NCBI GenBank assembly: GCA_008011715.2
Contig: CP136508.1
Location: forward strand, 3,162,001 to 3,226,000
Length of the DNA: 64,000 bases
DNA from: [Empedobacter] haloabium
Lineage (GTDB): Bacteria > Pseudomonadota > Gammaproteobacteria > Burkholderiales > Burkholderiaceae_D
Direction of reading: 5' to 3'
The notes beneath the pieces are model-generated. The model ran no database searches. It was not told where the DNA came from and saw only the letters and a list, made by a program, of their open reading frames with translations. A program made the position numbers and the translations under genes. Of this stretch, positions 7,459 through 17,740 are shown piece by piece. Position 1 is the stretch's first letter. Each line of letters starts with the position of its first letter.

Positions 7459-10014
7459 ATGCGACACCTCGCCTTCCCCGCCGGCGCGCCGGCCCTGCGC
7501 CGTACCGCCCTTGCCGCCGCCCTCCTTGCCGCCAGCACGGCCCAGGCAGCGCCGCCGCCCGACAGCCCCGCCGGTCCCGCCGCCGCGCCGCTGGCCGGCG
7601 CCGTCGTCGTCGCCGGCCAGCGCGCCAGCCTGGCGCGTGCCATCGCCGCCCAGGAAAAGGCCGACAATATCGTCAGCGTCGTCAGCAGCGACGACATCGG
7701 CGGCCTGCCGGACCGGAACGCCGCCGAGGCATTGGCCCGGCTGCCAGGCGTCTCGCTGCAGCGCGACCAGGGCGAAGGCCGCTACGTCAGCGTGCGTGGC
7801 CTGGGGCCCGACCTGAACGCCGTCACCATCAATGGCGCGCTGGTCCCGTCGCCCGAGGCGGGCCGGCGCGCGGTGGCGCTGGACGTGCTGCCGGCGGGCC
7901 TGATCCGCTCGCTGGAAGTGACGAAGACGCTGACGCCCGAGCAGGACGCCAATTCGCTGGGCGGCACCGTGGAGGTCAAGACGCTGTCCGCATTCGACCT
8001 GCCAGGCACCCTCTTGAGCGTCGGCGCCGGCGCCAGCCATGACACCAACACCGACCAGACCAGCCCGTCCGCCAACCTGTTGTGGGCGCAGCGCTTCGCG
8101 GACGGCCGCCTGGGTGTGGCCGCCGGCCTGTCCGGCGAGCGGCGCAAGTTCGGCTCGGACAACGTCGAGACCGGCGGCGCCTGGACCGATACGGGCCTGA
8201 CCGGCTTCGAGCTGCGGGACTATCTGCCGCAACGCGAGCGGTACGCGGGCGCGCTCAACCTCGACTACCGCCTCGGCCCAGGCAGCACGTATGCGCTGCG
8301 CGCCTTCGCCAGCCGCTTCGCGGATGACGAGGTGCGCGACCGCCTCACCGTCAGCAACCCGAAACGTGGCGCGCTGGCCGAGGGCGTGACGGACACGGCG
8401 CGCCTGGAGCGCCGCATCCGCCAGCGCAAGACCACGCAGGAGATCCGTTCGCTGGTGGCCAGCACCGACCAGCAGCGCGGCGACTGGCTGCTGCACGTGG
8501 AAGCGGCCGCTAGCCGGGCCGACGACGACACGCCCGAGGCGCTGAACGACGGCCGCTTCCGCGGCACGGCCAATTTCGCCGGTGTCGGCTTTACCGATGG
8601 CGCCCGCCCCGCCCTGATCGCGCCGGCCAGCGCGTTCGATCCGGCCAGCTACGCGCTGAACGGCATCACGCTGCAGCAGCGCTATTCGGTCGACCGGGAA
8701 AAGCACGCGCGCCTGGACATCACGCGCAAGTTCGACCTGGCCGACTGGCAGGCCGCGTTCAAGACAGGCCTGAAGGCCAGCCGGCGCGACAAGGCCAACG
8801 ACACCAACCAGTGGGCCTACAACAGCGCCAAGGCCAGCAGCGGCAACTACTGGGGCGGCGGCCCCACGGCGATGAGCGCCTTCGCCACGGGGACGGAGCT
8901 GGACTACGCGCTGGGCCGCATCGGCATGACGCTCGACCCGGCACTGCTGCGCGCCCGCGTGGCCGGACTCGATCGCGCCCGCGCGCAACTGGCCGCCGAA
9001 TCGGCGCTGGACGACTACACGATGCGCGAGGATATCGACGCCTGGTACGGTCAACTCTCGCTGGCGCGCGGCCCCTGGTCGCTGCTCGGCGGCGTCCGGG
9101 TCGAACGCACCCGCTTCAGCGCCGACGGCCGTCAGGTCGAGGACGAGATCGTCACGCCACGGCACGGCGCGCGCACCACGACCAACTGGCTGCCCACGCT
9201 GCAGGGCCGCTACGACATCGATGGCCAGACCAGCCTGCGCGCGGCCTGGAGCAACAGCGTCGTGCGCGCCAACTTCAGCCAGCTGGCGCCGGGCGTGAGC
9301 CTGGACAGCGCGACGGAAGCCACGATCGGCAACCCGGACCTGGCGCCGCTGCGCTCGCACAACCTGGACCTGGGTGTCGAACGCATCCTGGGCAGTGACG
9401 GTGCCATCTCGGCGTACGTGTTCCACAAGGCGATCCGCGACTTCACCTACGCCACCAACCTGGCGGGCAGCGGCGCCTGGACCGGCTATACCACGGCCAC
9501 GTCATACGCGAATGGCGCCAAGGCGTCCGTGTCCGGCCTCGAGCTGGCCTGGCAGCAGCCGCTGCGCATGCTGCCGGCGCCGTTCAACGGCCTGCTGGTC
9601 GGCGTCAACGCCACGCTGACCGACGCCAGCGCGGATATCGACAGCATGGAGGCCGGCCAGCGCCGCGGCCGCGCGATCCGCATGCCGGGCCAGTCGGACC
9701 GCGCGCTGAACCTGATGGTAGGCTACGAGCGCGGTCCGTTGTCCACCCGGCTGGCCTTGAACTACAAGTCCCCGTACCTGCTCGAGCTGGGCGAGAACGT
9801 GCTGGACGCGGCCGGCGACCGCATGGTCGACGCGCAGAAGCAGTTGGACTTCTCGCTGGCCTGGCAGCTGAACAAACGGCTGCAGCTGACCTTCGAGGCG
9901 GCCAACCTGAACAACGAGGTCTATTACGTCTACCAGGGCGTCAAGGAGCGCAACGTGCAGTATGAACGGTATGGCCGTACCTACAAGATCGGCCTGAAAG
10001 CGAGCCTGTTCTGA
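7459..10014 (+). CDS. TonB-dependent receptor, probably for phytate or a related phosphoester
   Basis: An 851-residue outer-membrane receptor. The start at 7459 gives a clear signal peptide (Arg-rich start, AALAAALLAAS core, cleavage near AQA-A). The plug domain contains DRNAAEALARLPGVS and VSVRGLGPDLNAVTINGA, typical of the large Xanthomonas/Caulobacter-type TonB receptors for organic nutrients. The C-terminal beta-barrel ends in aromatic Phe (KIGLKASLF). The stop overlaps the phytase ATG (TGATG), so the two are one operon, behind a Pho box. Phytate or its hydrolysis products as ligand is inferred only from that context. Confidence 0.88.
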   Translation: MRHLAFPAGAPALRRTALAAALLAASTAQAAPPPDSPAGPAAAPLAGAVVVAGQRASLARAIAAQEKADNIVSVVSSDDIGGLPDRNAAEALARLPGVSLQRDQGEGRYVSVRGLGPDLNAVTINGALVPSPEAGRRAVALDVLPAGLIRSLEVTKTLTPEQDANSLGGTVEVKTLSAFDLPGTLLSVGAGASHDTNTDQTSPSANLLWAQRFADGRLGVAAGLSGERRKFGSDNVETGGAWTDTGLTGFELRDYLPQRERYAGALNLDYRLGPGSTYALRAFASRFADDEVRDRLTVSNPKRGALAEGVTDTARLERRIRQRKTTQEIRSLVASTDQQRGDWLLHVEAAASRADDDTPEALNDGRFRGTANFAGVGFTDGARPALIAPASAFDPASYALNGITLQQRYSVDREKHARLDITRKFDLADWQAAFKTGLKASRRDKANDTNQWAYNSAKASSGNYWGGGPTAMSAFATGTELDYALGRIGMTLDPALLRARVAGLDRARAQLAAESALDDYTMREDIDAWYGQLSLARGPWSLLGGVRVERTRFSADGRQVEDEIVTPRHGARTTTNWLPTLQGRYDIDGQTSLRAAWSNSVVRANFSQLAPGVSLDSATEATIGNPDLAPLRSHNLDLGVERILGSDGAISAYVFHKAIRDFTYATNLAGSGAWTGYTTATSYANGAKASVSGLELAWQQPLRMLPAPFNGLLVGVNATLTDASADIDSMEAGQRRGRAIRMPGQSDRALNLMVGYERGPLSTRLALNYKSPYLLELGENVLDAAGDRMVDAQKQLDFSLAWQLNKRLQLTFEAANLNNEVYYVYQGVKERNVQYERYGRTYKIGLKASLF

Positions 10015-11807
10015 TGCGCGCGCTGATTCTGCTTGCGGCCCTCACGGGGCCCGCGCTGGCCGCACCGGCCCTGCCGCCTGCGCAGGCCAGCGACGCGGCC
10101 GCGCTGCCGGGTGGCGCCTGGCTGGCCATCGACCGCCACGCGCTGACCTTGCAGGACGCCGGCCGCACCGTCGCCAGCCTGCCGCTGCGCGCGCGCCAGC
10201 TCGACACCCGCACCGGCGGCGCCGACACGCTCGCCGTCGTCATCGACGCCAACCTGGAGCGCGTGCAGCCGCTGCTGGTCGGCGGCGGGCGGTTGCAGCC
10301 GCTGCCGCCGGTGCCCGCGCCTGGCTTCGGCATCGAAACGGCCTGCCTGTACCGCGACGCCCAGCGGCTCGACCATCTGTTCATGGTCGGCAAGGACGGC
10401 CAGGCGGAGCAGTGGCTGCTGCGCCCGCAAGGCCATCGCATCGTGCGGCGGCTCGCCTTGCCGCCACACGTCAAGCACTGCCGCGTGGACGACGCCAGCG
10501 CCACGCTGTTCGTGGCCGAGGAAGACTACGGCCTGTGGGCCTATGGGGCCGACGCCGAGGGCCCGCCCAAGCGGCAGGCGCTCGCCCTGGTGGGCGCCCC
10601 CGGCGCATTGAAAGCGGGCCCCGGCGCGCTGGCATTGCTGCCGGGGGGCGTGGCGGTGGTCGATGGCGACGGCCTGCTGACATGGCGCCGCGCCGGTCAG
10701 GGCTGGCAGGTGCAGCCACGCCGCCCGCTGGACGGCGGCACGAAGGCGTTGGCGGCTCGTGGCGACACGCTGCTGGCGCGCGGCAAGGCAGGCTGGCGCG
10801 CGCTTGCGCTGGACTGGCCTGCACCCGCGGCAGCGGCGGCGCCGCTACCCGTGGTGATTCCGCACGCCCAGACCGAACCGGTAGCGCGCGCCGGCGACGC
10901 GGCCGACGACCCGGCCATCTGGCGCCACCCCACCGACCCGGGCGCGGCGCGCATCCTCGGCACCAACAAGAAGCAAGGGCTGCTGGTGTACGACCTGCGG
11001 GGGCGCCAGACCCAGTTGCTGGAAAGCGGTCGCCTGAATAACGTCGATGTGCGCCAGGGCGTGGGGTTCGGCGCCGAGCGCCTCGACCTGGCCATTGCCA
11101 CCCAGCGCGACGAGAACAGCATCGTCGTCTTCACGATCGACGCTGCCGGCCAGGTAGCGGAAGCGGCGCGCCTCCCGACGCCGCTGGCGGAGATCTACGG
11201 CGCCTGCCTGTACCAACCGGCCGGTGGCGGCCTGCAGGCCTTCGTCAACGACAAGGACGGCCGCTACCTGCACTACCGTATCGACAGGGACGGCGGGCGG
11301 TTCGGCGCCACCCTGCTGCGCAGCTTCCGCACCGCCTCGCAACCGGAAGGCTGCGTGGCGGACGACGCCAGCGGCACGCTGTTCGTCGGCGAAGAAAAAC
11401 GCGGGCTGTGGGTGACGCCGGCCGACGCGGCGCGCGCGGCCCCACTGCAGATGGTGCTGCCCGTGGGCGACGTGCTGGTGGCGGACGTCGAAGGCATGGG
11501 CCTGTATCGCGGCAAGGAGCGCAGCTACCTGGTGGTTTCCAGCCAGGGCAACAACAGCTACGTGGTGCTGGACGCGCAACCGCCTTACAAGGTCCACGGT
11601 GCTTTCCGCATCGGGATCGATGCCGCGGCGGGCATCGACGGGGCTTCCGAGACGGATGGGCTGGAGGTGACGTCGGCCGACCTGGGTGGGCCGTATGGCC
11701 AGGGATTGCTGGTGGTGCAGGATGGTTACAAGCGCTTGCCGGATGGGCCGCAGAACTTCAAGTATGTGGCTTGGACGGATGTCGTCGCTGCGCTGGGGCT
11801 GCGCTAG
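10014..11807 (+). CDS. Secreted beta-propeller phytase (3-phytase)
   Basis: A 597-residue protein with a signal peptide (cleavage near ALA-A, residue 17). The C-terminal half is a beta-propeller phytase, with DDPAIWRHP near residue 298, then ILGTNKKQGLLVYDL and LNNVDVR, and an FVNDKDG segment. These supply the acidic residues that hold calcium and phosphate. The N-terminal half looks like a second, incomplete propeller, as in dual-domain phytases. It should release phosphate from calcium-phytate in the periplasm or outside the cell. It is translationally coupled to the TonB receptor and shares its Pho-box promoter. Confidence 0.92.
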   Translation: MRALILLAALTGPALAAPALPPAQASDAAALPGGAWLAIDRHALTLQDAGRTVASLPLRARQLDTRTGGADTLAVVIDANLERVQPLLVGGGRLQPLPPVPAPGFGIETACLYRDAQRLDHLFMVGKDGQAEQWLLRPQGHRIVRRLALPPHVKHCRVDDASATLFVAEEDYGLWAYGADAEGPPKRQALALVGAPGALKAGPGALALLPGGVAVVDGDGLLTWRRAGQGWQVQPRRPLDGGTKALAARGDTLLARGKAGWRALALDWPAPAAAAAPLPVVIPHAQTEPVARAGDAADDPAIWRHPTDPGAARILGTNKKQGLLVYDLRGRQTQLLESGRLNNVDVRQGVGFGAERLDLAIATQRDENSIVVFTIDAAGQVAEAARLPTPLAEIYGACLYQPAGGGLQAFVNDKDGRYLHYRIDRDGGRFGATLLRSFRTASQPEGCVADDASGTLFVGEEKRGLWVTPADAARAAPLQMVLPVGDVLVADVEGMGLYRGKERSYLVVSSQGNNSYVVLDAQPPYKVHGAFRIGIDAAAGIDGASETDGLEVTSADLGGPYGQGLLVVQDGYKRLPDGPQNFKYVAWTDVVAALGLR

Positions 11808-11881
11808 CGTTCTGCTCCGGCTTGAGCATCGTCCGGAAGCTCAAGCGGCGATGCAAACGAACTGCGCGTGAGGCGGTAAGG

Positions 11882-11910
11882 TTACGGAAAAGTTAAATTA
11901 CTGCTAATAT
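11882..11910 (+). promoter_or_regulatory. Candidate sigma70 promoter for the polysaccharide lyase
   Basis: TTACGG (11882-11887) and TAATAT (11905-11910) are spaced by 17 bases in an unusually AT-rich stretch 80 bases before the lyase start. The -35 match is poor and the -10 match fair. No other promoter-like pair was seen in this gap. Confidence 0.3.
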
Positions 11911-11989
11911 TCCCGGTTTGGCCGTCAGTGCCTCGGCAGGCGGCGAAAAGGTGAAAATGTATCCAAATCTCACACCCAGGAGGTTCCCC

Positions 11990-14647
11990 ATGAAATATCT
12001 ATGGCCTGTTGCGGCACTGTTATGTGTCGATCCGGCGCATGCAGACATACTGACTGGCGATTACATCCAGCGGCCGGACCAGCCACTTTGCAATCCCTAT
12101 GCGCTGGGGCAGACAGATAATACGTGGCTCGATTTCGCGATTCCGCGCCATTGCGCCGTTGTCACGGTCAGCAATCCTGTGTTCGCTTGGACAAGAAAAA
12201 AGTACCTGCCGACAGACCGCCAGACTGCAACATTTGAATTGCGCGACGCGTCCGATACCGTCATATACACCGCGACGACTGAGGATTCGCGGCTCATACT
12301 ACCTCCAGATGTGCACCTGACAAGCTACACGGACGATCCAAATGCGGTGTATCGCTGGACAGTGTCTTATACGGCTTGGAACAGAATCTACAAGTCGGCG
12401 CCGCGGCAATTCACTGTCGAAAAGGTAATGGTTAACGATAAGCCGTATGCCGTGCCAACCGAGGACGAGATCGTCACTAAGGCGAAGATGCGCGCGCACC
12501 CTCGCGCGGTCAAGCGTACGTCCAATGGCCAAATTTATGATCTTCTGAACAACCAAATCAGGGGCGGCGCTCGAAAGAGTGAATTAACGGCTGCCTATGT
12601 TGCTACCAAGCGGGCGATGTGGGCACTCGGCGAAAAGTATATACCGACACCGGAGCACACTTCCTCTGTTCTTGCCCAAGGTGTGGGCAACGAGCGTCAG
12701 GCCATCGAAACGCTGGGCCACCTGTATTTCTTGATGAGGAATTCAACTGGAGAACAGGAGTCGGCGCTAACTTTTCTGAAGAAGTGCAAATCGCGCCTTG
12801 TTTCGCTGGCCGGATGGGCACACGACGCAACAGCGCCCACCCATCAAGGCAACAACGATCAGGCAAATCGTGAAGCTTTCCTTGCACTTGCACTGGGCTG
12901 GGACATATTCCAATCGCCGGAAGTAAAAGGATTGGACGCGGAGTACAGGCTGTCGGATCAAGAGTTGGATGATATCCGGGCACTCGCGATGGAGCGGATC
13001 AATCTTGCCATTGAAGGCGCAGGACAAAAAGCTGGTTTTAAAGCGCTGCAAACCTCGCCGTTCAACAGCCACGTTATCAGCGCGACGCACTACGTGACCG
13101 AAGCGCTGATGTATTTGGTGCGTCCGGAGGATACTGTCAGCGATCTGCGAGATGCGAAAGATGCCGCCAGCCTGCTGGCGAAATCCTGGCGCACGCTCGT
13201 GACATCGGTCGGCACATGGGGTGGCAATTCCGACGGCGGATTCGGTAACGGCAGCAATTATGCCTGGTATTCGATGGAAAAGAATGCCCGCACTCTGGCG
13301 GCAGTCAAATTGATTACTGGCGCCGACCTGACACACTTCACGCCGATCGGCGGCATCGGCTCGAATATCATCGCGCAGACGCCGCCTGCGCAAGTAAATA
13401 CGGCACAAGTGCATAAGCAGATGGGGTCGTTTGGCGACGGTGCTGAGATCAATGATCACTTCCAAGATTATGGCGGCACCGATTTCCGGCTGCTGGCCTA
13501 CGCGACCCAGAAACCGGTCTACGAATGGTATTGGCGCACGCTGCCCTCCTTTGTCACCACGGGGATGGCATTGACACCGTACAGCTTCCTTCTGTTCGGT
13601 CCGGGGCCAGCGCCGGTGGCGCCTGCACCGACCCAAGAACATCCCGTGCCGGATTCGTTCCTGTTCGAAGACGCAGGCTACGTTGCGTTCCATTCCAAGA
13701 CCACTGACCCCAATCGCACCAGCCTGTATTTCCGGTCCAGCCCGCAAGGGGCAGCCAGCCATGCCGAGGCGGACAATAATGCCTTCGTTTTTGTGTCCCA
13801 GGGCGAAGATGTGCTTATCAACAGCGGCTTCTACGGCGCATGGGAGGATGAGCACTTCAGGAAATGGACACGTCATACCATGTCGAAGAATGCGCTGACG
13901 ATGACGTTTGGTTACGGTACCGCATCCGAGCGGACGGGTTTCGGCCAAGCCCAGCACTACAAGGACGGGAAGTTTGATAGCACAATTTATGAATCGTCGG
14001 AACCCAGTGGAAAAATCGTTAATTACCACGCTGGCACCGGCAACGATCGCTGGCGCATCGCCACAGGAGACGCCACCGCAGCGTACCGCTTCTATGATGC
14101 AGCGTCCACGACTTGGCGACCGTTGCTCGATAGCGCCATCCGCACTGTCGCATATTTGAAAGGTGCCAGCGGCACTAACCAGGGCGTGGTACTCGTCTAT
14201 GATTACGCAGTTAGCCAGGAGCCGAGAACGTGGGAGCTCAATTTCCATACGCTCAAAGCTCCCGTGATCGGAGAAAACAGGTTAACGATCACTACGCCGA
14301 AAAGGGATAACTCTGGCTCGATCGAGACAAAGCTCACATATTTCGGCTCGGCGAAGATGGAAGTCTCATCTATAACGCAAGTGTATGACGACAACAGCAA
14401 GACTTATGTTTCGATACCCGCGCCAATGAGCACCAAGTACGTGAAACAGCCTTGGCAAACGCAGCAGTGGCACACGCGGTTCACCCAGGACGGTAGCAGC
14501 AAGGAGTTTTATGCCTTGACGGTCATTGAGGAAGGCGGCAACCCCGCGGTGAACGTGACGCTTAACGGTAGCGCCGAAATCAAGGCGTCCGTTGGCACAC
14601 AATGGATCACCTTCAACCGCGGCAAAGTGGAGTTCTCCCCCAACTGA
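11990..14647 (+). CDS. Heparinase II/III-type polysaccharide lyase, secreted
   Basis: An 885-residue protein with a short signal peptide (MKYLWPVAALLCVDPAHA). The start at 11990 has a strong ribosome-binding site, AGGAGG, at 11978-11983. An N-terminal Ig-like/DUF4962-type region leads to an alpha-helical toroid (about residues 160-500). The C-terminal beta-sheet domain includes FRSSPQGAASHAEADNNAF, the typical heparinase II/III segment with a conserved His. It would cleave a uronic-acid-containing polysaccharide by beta-elimination; the substrate cannot be named. Codon use and base composition are clearly less GC-rich than the flanks, suggesting recent transfer. No sulfatase, kinase or uronate genes lie beside it. 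Confidence 0.8.
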   Translation: MKYLWPVAALLCVDPAHADILTGDYIQRPDQPLCNPYALGQTDNTWLDFAIPRHCAVVTVSNPVFAWTRKKYLPTDRQTATFELRDASDTVIYTATTEDSRLILPPDVHLTSYTDDPNAVYRWTVSYTAWNRIYKSAPRQFTVEKVMVNDKPYAVPTEDEIVTKAKMRAHPRAVKRTSNGQIYDLLNNQIRGGARKSELTAAYVATKRAMWALGEKYIPTPEHTSSVLAQGVGNERQAIETLGHLYFLMRNSTGEQESALTFLKKCKSRLVSLAGWAHDATAPTHQGNNDQANREAFLALALGWDIFQSPEVKGLDAEYRLSDQELDDIRALAMERINLAIEGAGQKAGFKALQTSPFNSHVISATHYVTEALMYLVRPEDTVSDLRDAKDAASLLAKSWRTLVTSVGTWGGNSDGGFGNGSNYAWYSMEKNARTLAAVKLITGADLTHFTPIGGIGSNIIAQTPPAQVNTAQVHKQMGSFGDGAEINDHFQDYGGTDFRLLAYATQKPVYEWYWRTLPSFVTTGMALTPYSFLLFGPGPAPVAPAPTQEHPVPDSFLFEDAGYVAFHSKTTDPNRTSLYFRSSPQGAASHAEADNNAFVFVSQGEDVLINSGFYGAWEDEHFRKWTRHTMSKNALTMTFGYGTASERTGFGQAQHYKDGKFDSTIYESSEPSGKIVNYHAGTGNDRWRIATGDATAAYRFYDAASTTWRPLLDSAIRTVAYLKGASGTNQGVVLVYDYAVSQEPRTWELNFHTLKAPVIGENRLTITTPKRDNSGSIETKLTYFGSAKMEVSSITQVYDDNSKTYVSIPAPMSTKYVKQPWQTQQWHTRFTQDGSSKEFYALTVIEEGGNPAVNVTLNGSAEIKASVGTQWITFNRGKVEFSPN

Positions 14648-14844
14648 TGCCTGCAAGGGTCGGGCCGGCTGTGCAGCTGGCCCGACCTGCCCGACCGACA
14701 AAAGCACGCCGCCGTGTGCCAAGCCCGCTACGCAAGTACAGAGGCGGCGGTATTTCCATCCACTTGTCAATTGCCACAACCCGCCATGGCCCGCTGCCGA
14801 GCTCGGTGGTATCCTCCGCTCTTTGAACCACAGGGGAACGTATC

Positions 14845-16143
14845 GTGTCGATCGCGGAAAAACTATTCGGGCTGAAGGAGGCGGGCACGGATGTGCGCAC
14901 GGAGGTCGTGGCCGGCGTCACGACCTTCCTGACGATGGCGTACATCATCTTCGTCAATCCCACCATCCTGGCCGAGGCCGGCATGCCGAAGGACAGCGTG
15001 TTCGTCGCCACCTGCCTGGCCGCCGCGCTGGGTACCGCGATCATGGGCCTGTATGCCAACTACCCGATCGGCATGGCGCCCGGCATGGGCCTGAACGCCT
15101 ATTTCGCCTATGCGGTGGTGGGCGGCATGCACGTGCCCTGGCCGGTCGCGCTGGGCGCCGTCTTCATTTCCGGCTGCCTGTTCGTGCTGGTCAGCGTGTT
15201 CGGCCTGCGCGAGATGATCGTCAACGGCATCCCGCGCTCGCTGCGCACCGCCATCACCGTGGGACTCGGGCTGTTCCTGGCGCTGATCGCGCTCAAGAGC
15301 GCCGGCATCGTCGCGGCCAACAAGGACACGATGGTCGCCGTGGGCGACCTGCACCAGCCCGGTGCCATCCTGGCCATTATCGGCTTCCTGCTGGTGGTCA
15401 CCCTGGACCGGATGAAGGTGCGGGGCGCCATCCTGATCGCCATCATCGTCGTCACGGTCCTCAGCTTCTTCTTTGCCGGCAATACCTTCCACGGCATCGT
15501 CTCGGCGCCGCCGTCGCTGGCGCCCACGCTGGGCCAGCTCGACATCGGCTCGGCGATGGCGACGGGCATCGTCAACATCGTGCTGGTGTTCTTCCTGGTC
15601 GAGCTGTTCGACGCCACCGGCACCCTGATGGGCGTGGCCAACCGCGCCGGCCTCCTGGTCGAGGGCAAGATGGAACGCCTGAACCGGGCGCTGCTGGCCG
15701 ACAGCACCGCCATCGTCGCGGGCGCCGCGCTGGGCACGTCCAGCACGACCGCCTACGTCGAGAGCGCCGCTGGCGTCCAGGCCGGCGGCCGCACCGGCCT
15801 GACGGCCCTCGTGGTCGCCCTGCTGTTCCTCGCCTGCCTGTTCATCGCGCCGCTGGCCGGCGTCGTGCCCGCCTACGCCACCGCACCAGCGCTGTTGTTC
15901 GTGGCCTGCCTGATGCTGCGTGACCTGGCCGACGTGGAATGGGGCGAAACGACCGAGAGTATCCCGGCCGCCGTCACCGCGCTGATGATACCGTTCACGT
16001 ATTCGATCGCGCATGGCATCGCTTTCGGCTTCATCACCTATGCCGCGCTGAAGCTCTTGACGGGGCGTGCCCGCGAGGCCAAGCCCATCGTCTGGATCAT
16101 CGCCGCCGTATTCCTGTTCAAGTACATCTACCTCGCCGTCTGA
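14845..16143 (+). CDS. AzgA-type guanine/hypoxanthine permease (NCS2 family)
   Basis: A 432-residue polytopic membrane protein. It contains the family segments GMAPGMGLNAYFAY, FDATGTLMGVANRAG and ESAAGVQAGGRTGLTA, which place it in the AzgA/GhxP branch of NCS2 purine transporters (proton-coupled uptake of hypoxanthine, guanine or adenine). The start is a GTG at 14845 with a modest upstream AGGGGA. The N-terminal EKLFGLKEAGTDVRTEVVAG is also typical. No purine riboswitch could be recognised in the 197 bases upstream. The purine specificity is not resolved. Confidence 0.88.
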   Translation: MSIAEKLFGLKEAGTDVRTEVVAGVTTFLTMAYIIFVNPTILAEAGMPKDSVFVATCLAAALGTAIMGLYANYPIGMAPGMGLNAYFAYAVVGGMHVPWPVALGAVFISGCLFVLVSVFGLREMIVNGIPRSLRTAITVGLGLFLALIALKSAGIVAANKDTMVAVGDLHQPGAILAIIGFLLVVTLDRMKVRGAILIAIIVVTVLSFFFAGNTFHGIVSAPPSLAPTLGQLDIGSAMATGIVNIVLVFFLVELFDATGTLMGVANRAGLLVEGKMERLNRALLADSTAIVAGAALGTSSTTAYVESAAGVQAGGRTGLTALVVALLFLACLFIAPLAGVVPAYATAPALLFVACLMLRDLADVEWGETTESIPAAVTALMIPFTYSIAHGIAFGFITYAALKLLTGRAREAKPIVWIIAAVFLFKYIYLAV

Positions 16144-16497
16144 CGGCCCCGGCCGTGCCGGTATGCGCCCAGCGGGCGTGTACCGGCGGTAACGGCCGCC
16201 TTCCCTAAATCTTGCTGCGTGGCCACACCATCGCCTCGGTGGACAGCGCGGCGGTGCAAACCACCGCGATCGCCTGTCAGTCCGATACGCAAGCTGCCGT
16301 AGTATTTTTCCTACATCCGTTTAACCACCGGTTATAGCTCTCCACTGGGAACCCTTTAATCCCCGGCGATGTAACCAGTAGTTACGAACTGCCGAGTCGA
16401 AAATGCTGACACTTGCTGCGCGGAATTGAAGAGTCAGCGCGCCGTTCATTGCTAAGATTTCCACTCGCGACACTCTTTAGCGATTGGATCTCTCGAC
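16144..16497. other. 354-base intergenic region with dyad symmetries before galK
   Basis: No gene was found here. Next to the permease stop there is a GC-rich hairpin (16158-16186, arms CCGGTA..CGCCC and GGGCG..TACCGG, no T-run). Further on are three short dyads: GTAG-N8-CTAC (16299-16314), TAACC-ACC-GGTTA (16322-16334) and GTAAC-CAGTA-GTTAC (16371-16385). The last two share a TAAC/GTTA core about 50 bases apart and could be operator sites for a regulator of galK and the GH2 gene. This is only a pattern; no regulator is next to it. Confidence 0.35.
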
Positions 16498-16599
16498 ATG
16501 CACCTTCACGACCTGGCCTTCGATGGCGCCCGCACCGCACTTGCGCGGCGCGGCGTGCGCCTGCCGCCGCCAGGCCGCGTTACGCTGGAGGAACGATGA
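16498..16599 (+). CDS. Possible 33-residue leader ORF overlapping galK
   Basis: An ATG at 16498 opens a 33-codon frame ([19 protein letters not shown]...) whose TGA overlaps the galK start in ATGATGA. The galK Shine-Dalgarno (GGAGG) lies inside its last codons. This arrangement would couple galK translation to a leader peptide, or it may be the remnant of a former upstream gene. No convincing ribosome-binding site precedes it, and it matches no family I recognise. Confidence 0.25.
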   Translation: MHLHDLAFDGARTALARRGVRLPPPGRVTLEER

Positions 16600-17690
16600 T
16601 GGCTGGCTTGCTGTCCCCGACCGAATTCTTCCGCGGCCCGCCCGAAGTCCACGTGTGGGCGCCGGGCCGGGTCAACCTGCTGGGCGAGCACACCGACTAC
16701 AACGACGGCTACATGCTGCCCGTGGCCACGCCGCAGCGCACCGACGTGATGGCCTCGCGCAGCGACGACGGCATGTTCCACCTGTTCTCGGCCACGCTGG
16801 ACCAGGCCGTGGACTTCGCGCAGGACGACAGCGCCCCGCACGGCTTCGGCCGCTACATGGAGGGCTGCATCCGCCTGCTGCAGCAGCGCGGGGTCGCCGT
16901 GCCGCCGCTGCGCATGTACGTGCGTTCCAATCTGGCGCTGGGCACGGGGCTGTCGTCCAGCGCGGCACTGGAAGTGGCGACGCTGCGCGCCGTCCGCGCA
17001 CTGCTCAAGACCGAACTCGATGGGGTCACCCTGGCGCAGATCGCGCAGCAGGCGGAGATCCGCTACGCCGGCGTCAACTGCGGCATCATGGACCAGATGG
17101 CCTCCAGCCTGGCCGACGAGGAGCACATGCTGTTCCTGGACGCGCGCACCCTGGACCACCAGGTGCTGCCGCTGCCTGCCGGCGCCGAGCTCATCGTGAT
17201 CAATTCCGGCGTGCCGCGCCAGCTGGCCGAAAGCAAGTACAACGAGCGCCGTGCCGAATGCGAAGCCGCTTCCAGGCTGCTGGGCGTGCAGGCGCTGCGC
17301 GACGTGCACGACGTGGCCCACGTGGAAAAGCTGCCGGCGCCGCTGAAGGAACGCGCCCGCCACGTCGTCAGCGAGAACCTGCGGGTGCTGGAAGCGCGCG
17401 GCGGCGTGGACGCGGTCCGCTTCGGCGAGCTGATGAACCTGTCCCACTACAGCCTGCGCGACGACTACCAGGTGTCGATCGCCGCGCTGGACGAACTGAC
17501 CGAGGCGCTGCGCACCGATCCGGATGTGTTCGGCGCGCGCCTGACCGGTGCCGGCTTCGGCGGCGCATGCGTGGCGCTGTGCCGCGCGGGCACGGCGCAC
17601 CAGGCCGGCACCCGCGTGGTGGAACGGATGCGCCGGGCCGGCGGCGCGGCGGCGTCCGCGACCTTGCTGATTCCCGCGCCGGCACCATGA
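16596..17690 (+). CDS. galK: Galactokinase
   Basis: A 364-residue GHMP-family sugar kinase that phosphorylates alpha-D-galactose at C1. The galactokinase signature near the start contains [19 protein letters not shown]. The ATP-binding loop is [15 protein letters not shown], and the third GHMP motif is [11 protein letters not shown]. The start is the first of two ATGs (16596), seven bases after GGAGG. The stop overlaps an ATG in the frame of the following GH2 gene. The Leloir partners galT, galE and galM are not in this window, so downstream steps must be encoded elsewhere. Confidence 0.93.
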   Translation: MMAGLLSPTEFFRGPPEVHVWAPGRVNLLGEHTDYNDGYMLPVATPQRTDVMASRSDDGMFHLFSATLDQAVDFAQDDSAPHGFGRYMEGCIRLLQQRGVAVPPLRMYVRSNLALGTGLSSSAALEVATLRAVRALLKTELDGVTLAQIAQQAEIRYAGVNCGIMDQMASSLADEEHMLFLDARTLDHQVLPLPAGAELIVINSGVPRQLAESKYNERRAECEAASRLLGVQALRDVHDVAHVEKLPAPLKERARHVVSENLRVLEARGGVDAVRFGELMNLSHYSLRDDYQVSIAALDELTEALRTDPDVFGARLTGAGFGGACVALCRAGTAHQAGTRVVERMRRAGGAAASATLLIPAPAP

Positions 17691-17740
17691 ATACCAATGA
17701 CCAGAGCCTCCCGAAAAGCAAAACCATCCATGAGGACACA

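Noticed and set aside
16158..16186. GC-rich hairpin after the permease gene as a terminator
   Set aside because: The stem is plausible but has an internal TG/TG mismatch and no T-run, so it is listed only as part of the intergenic region.
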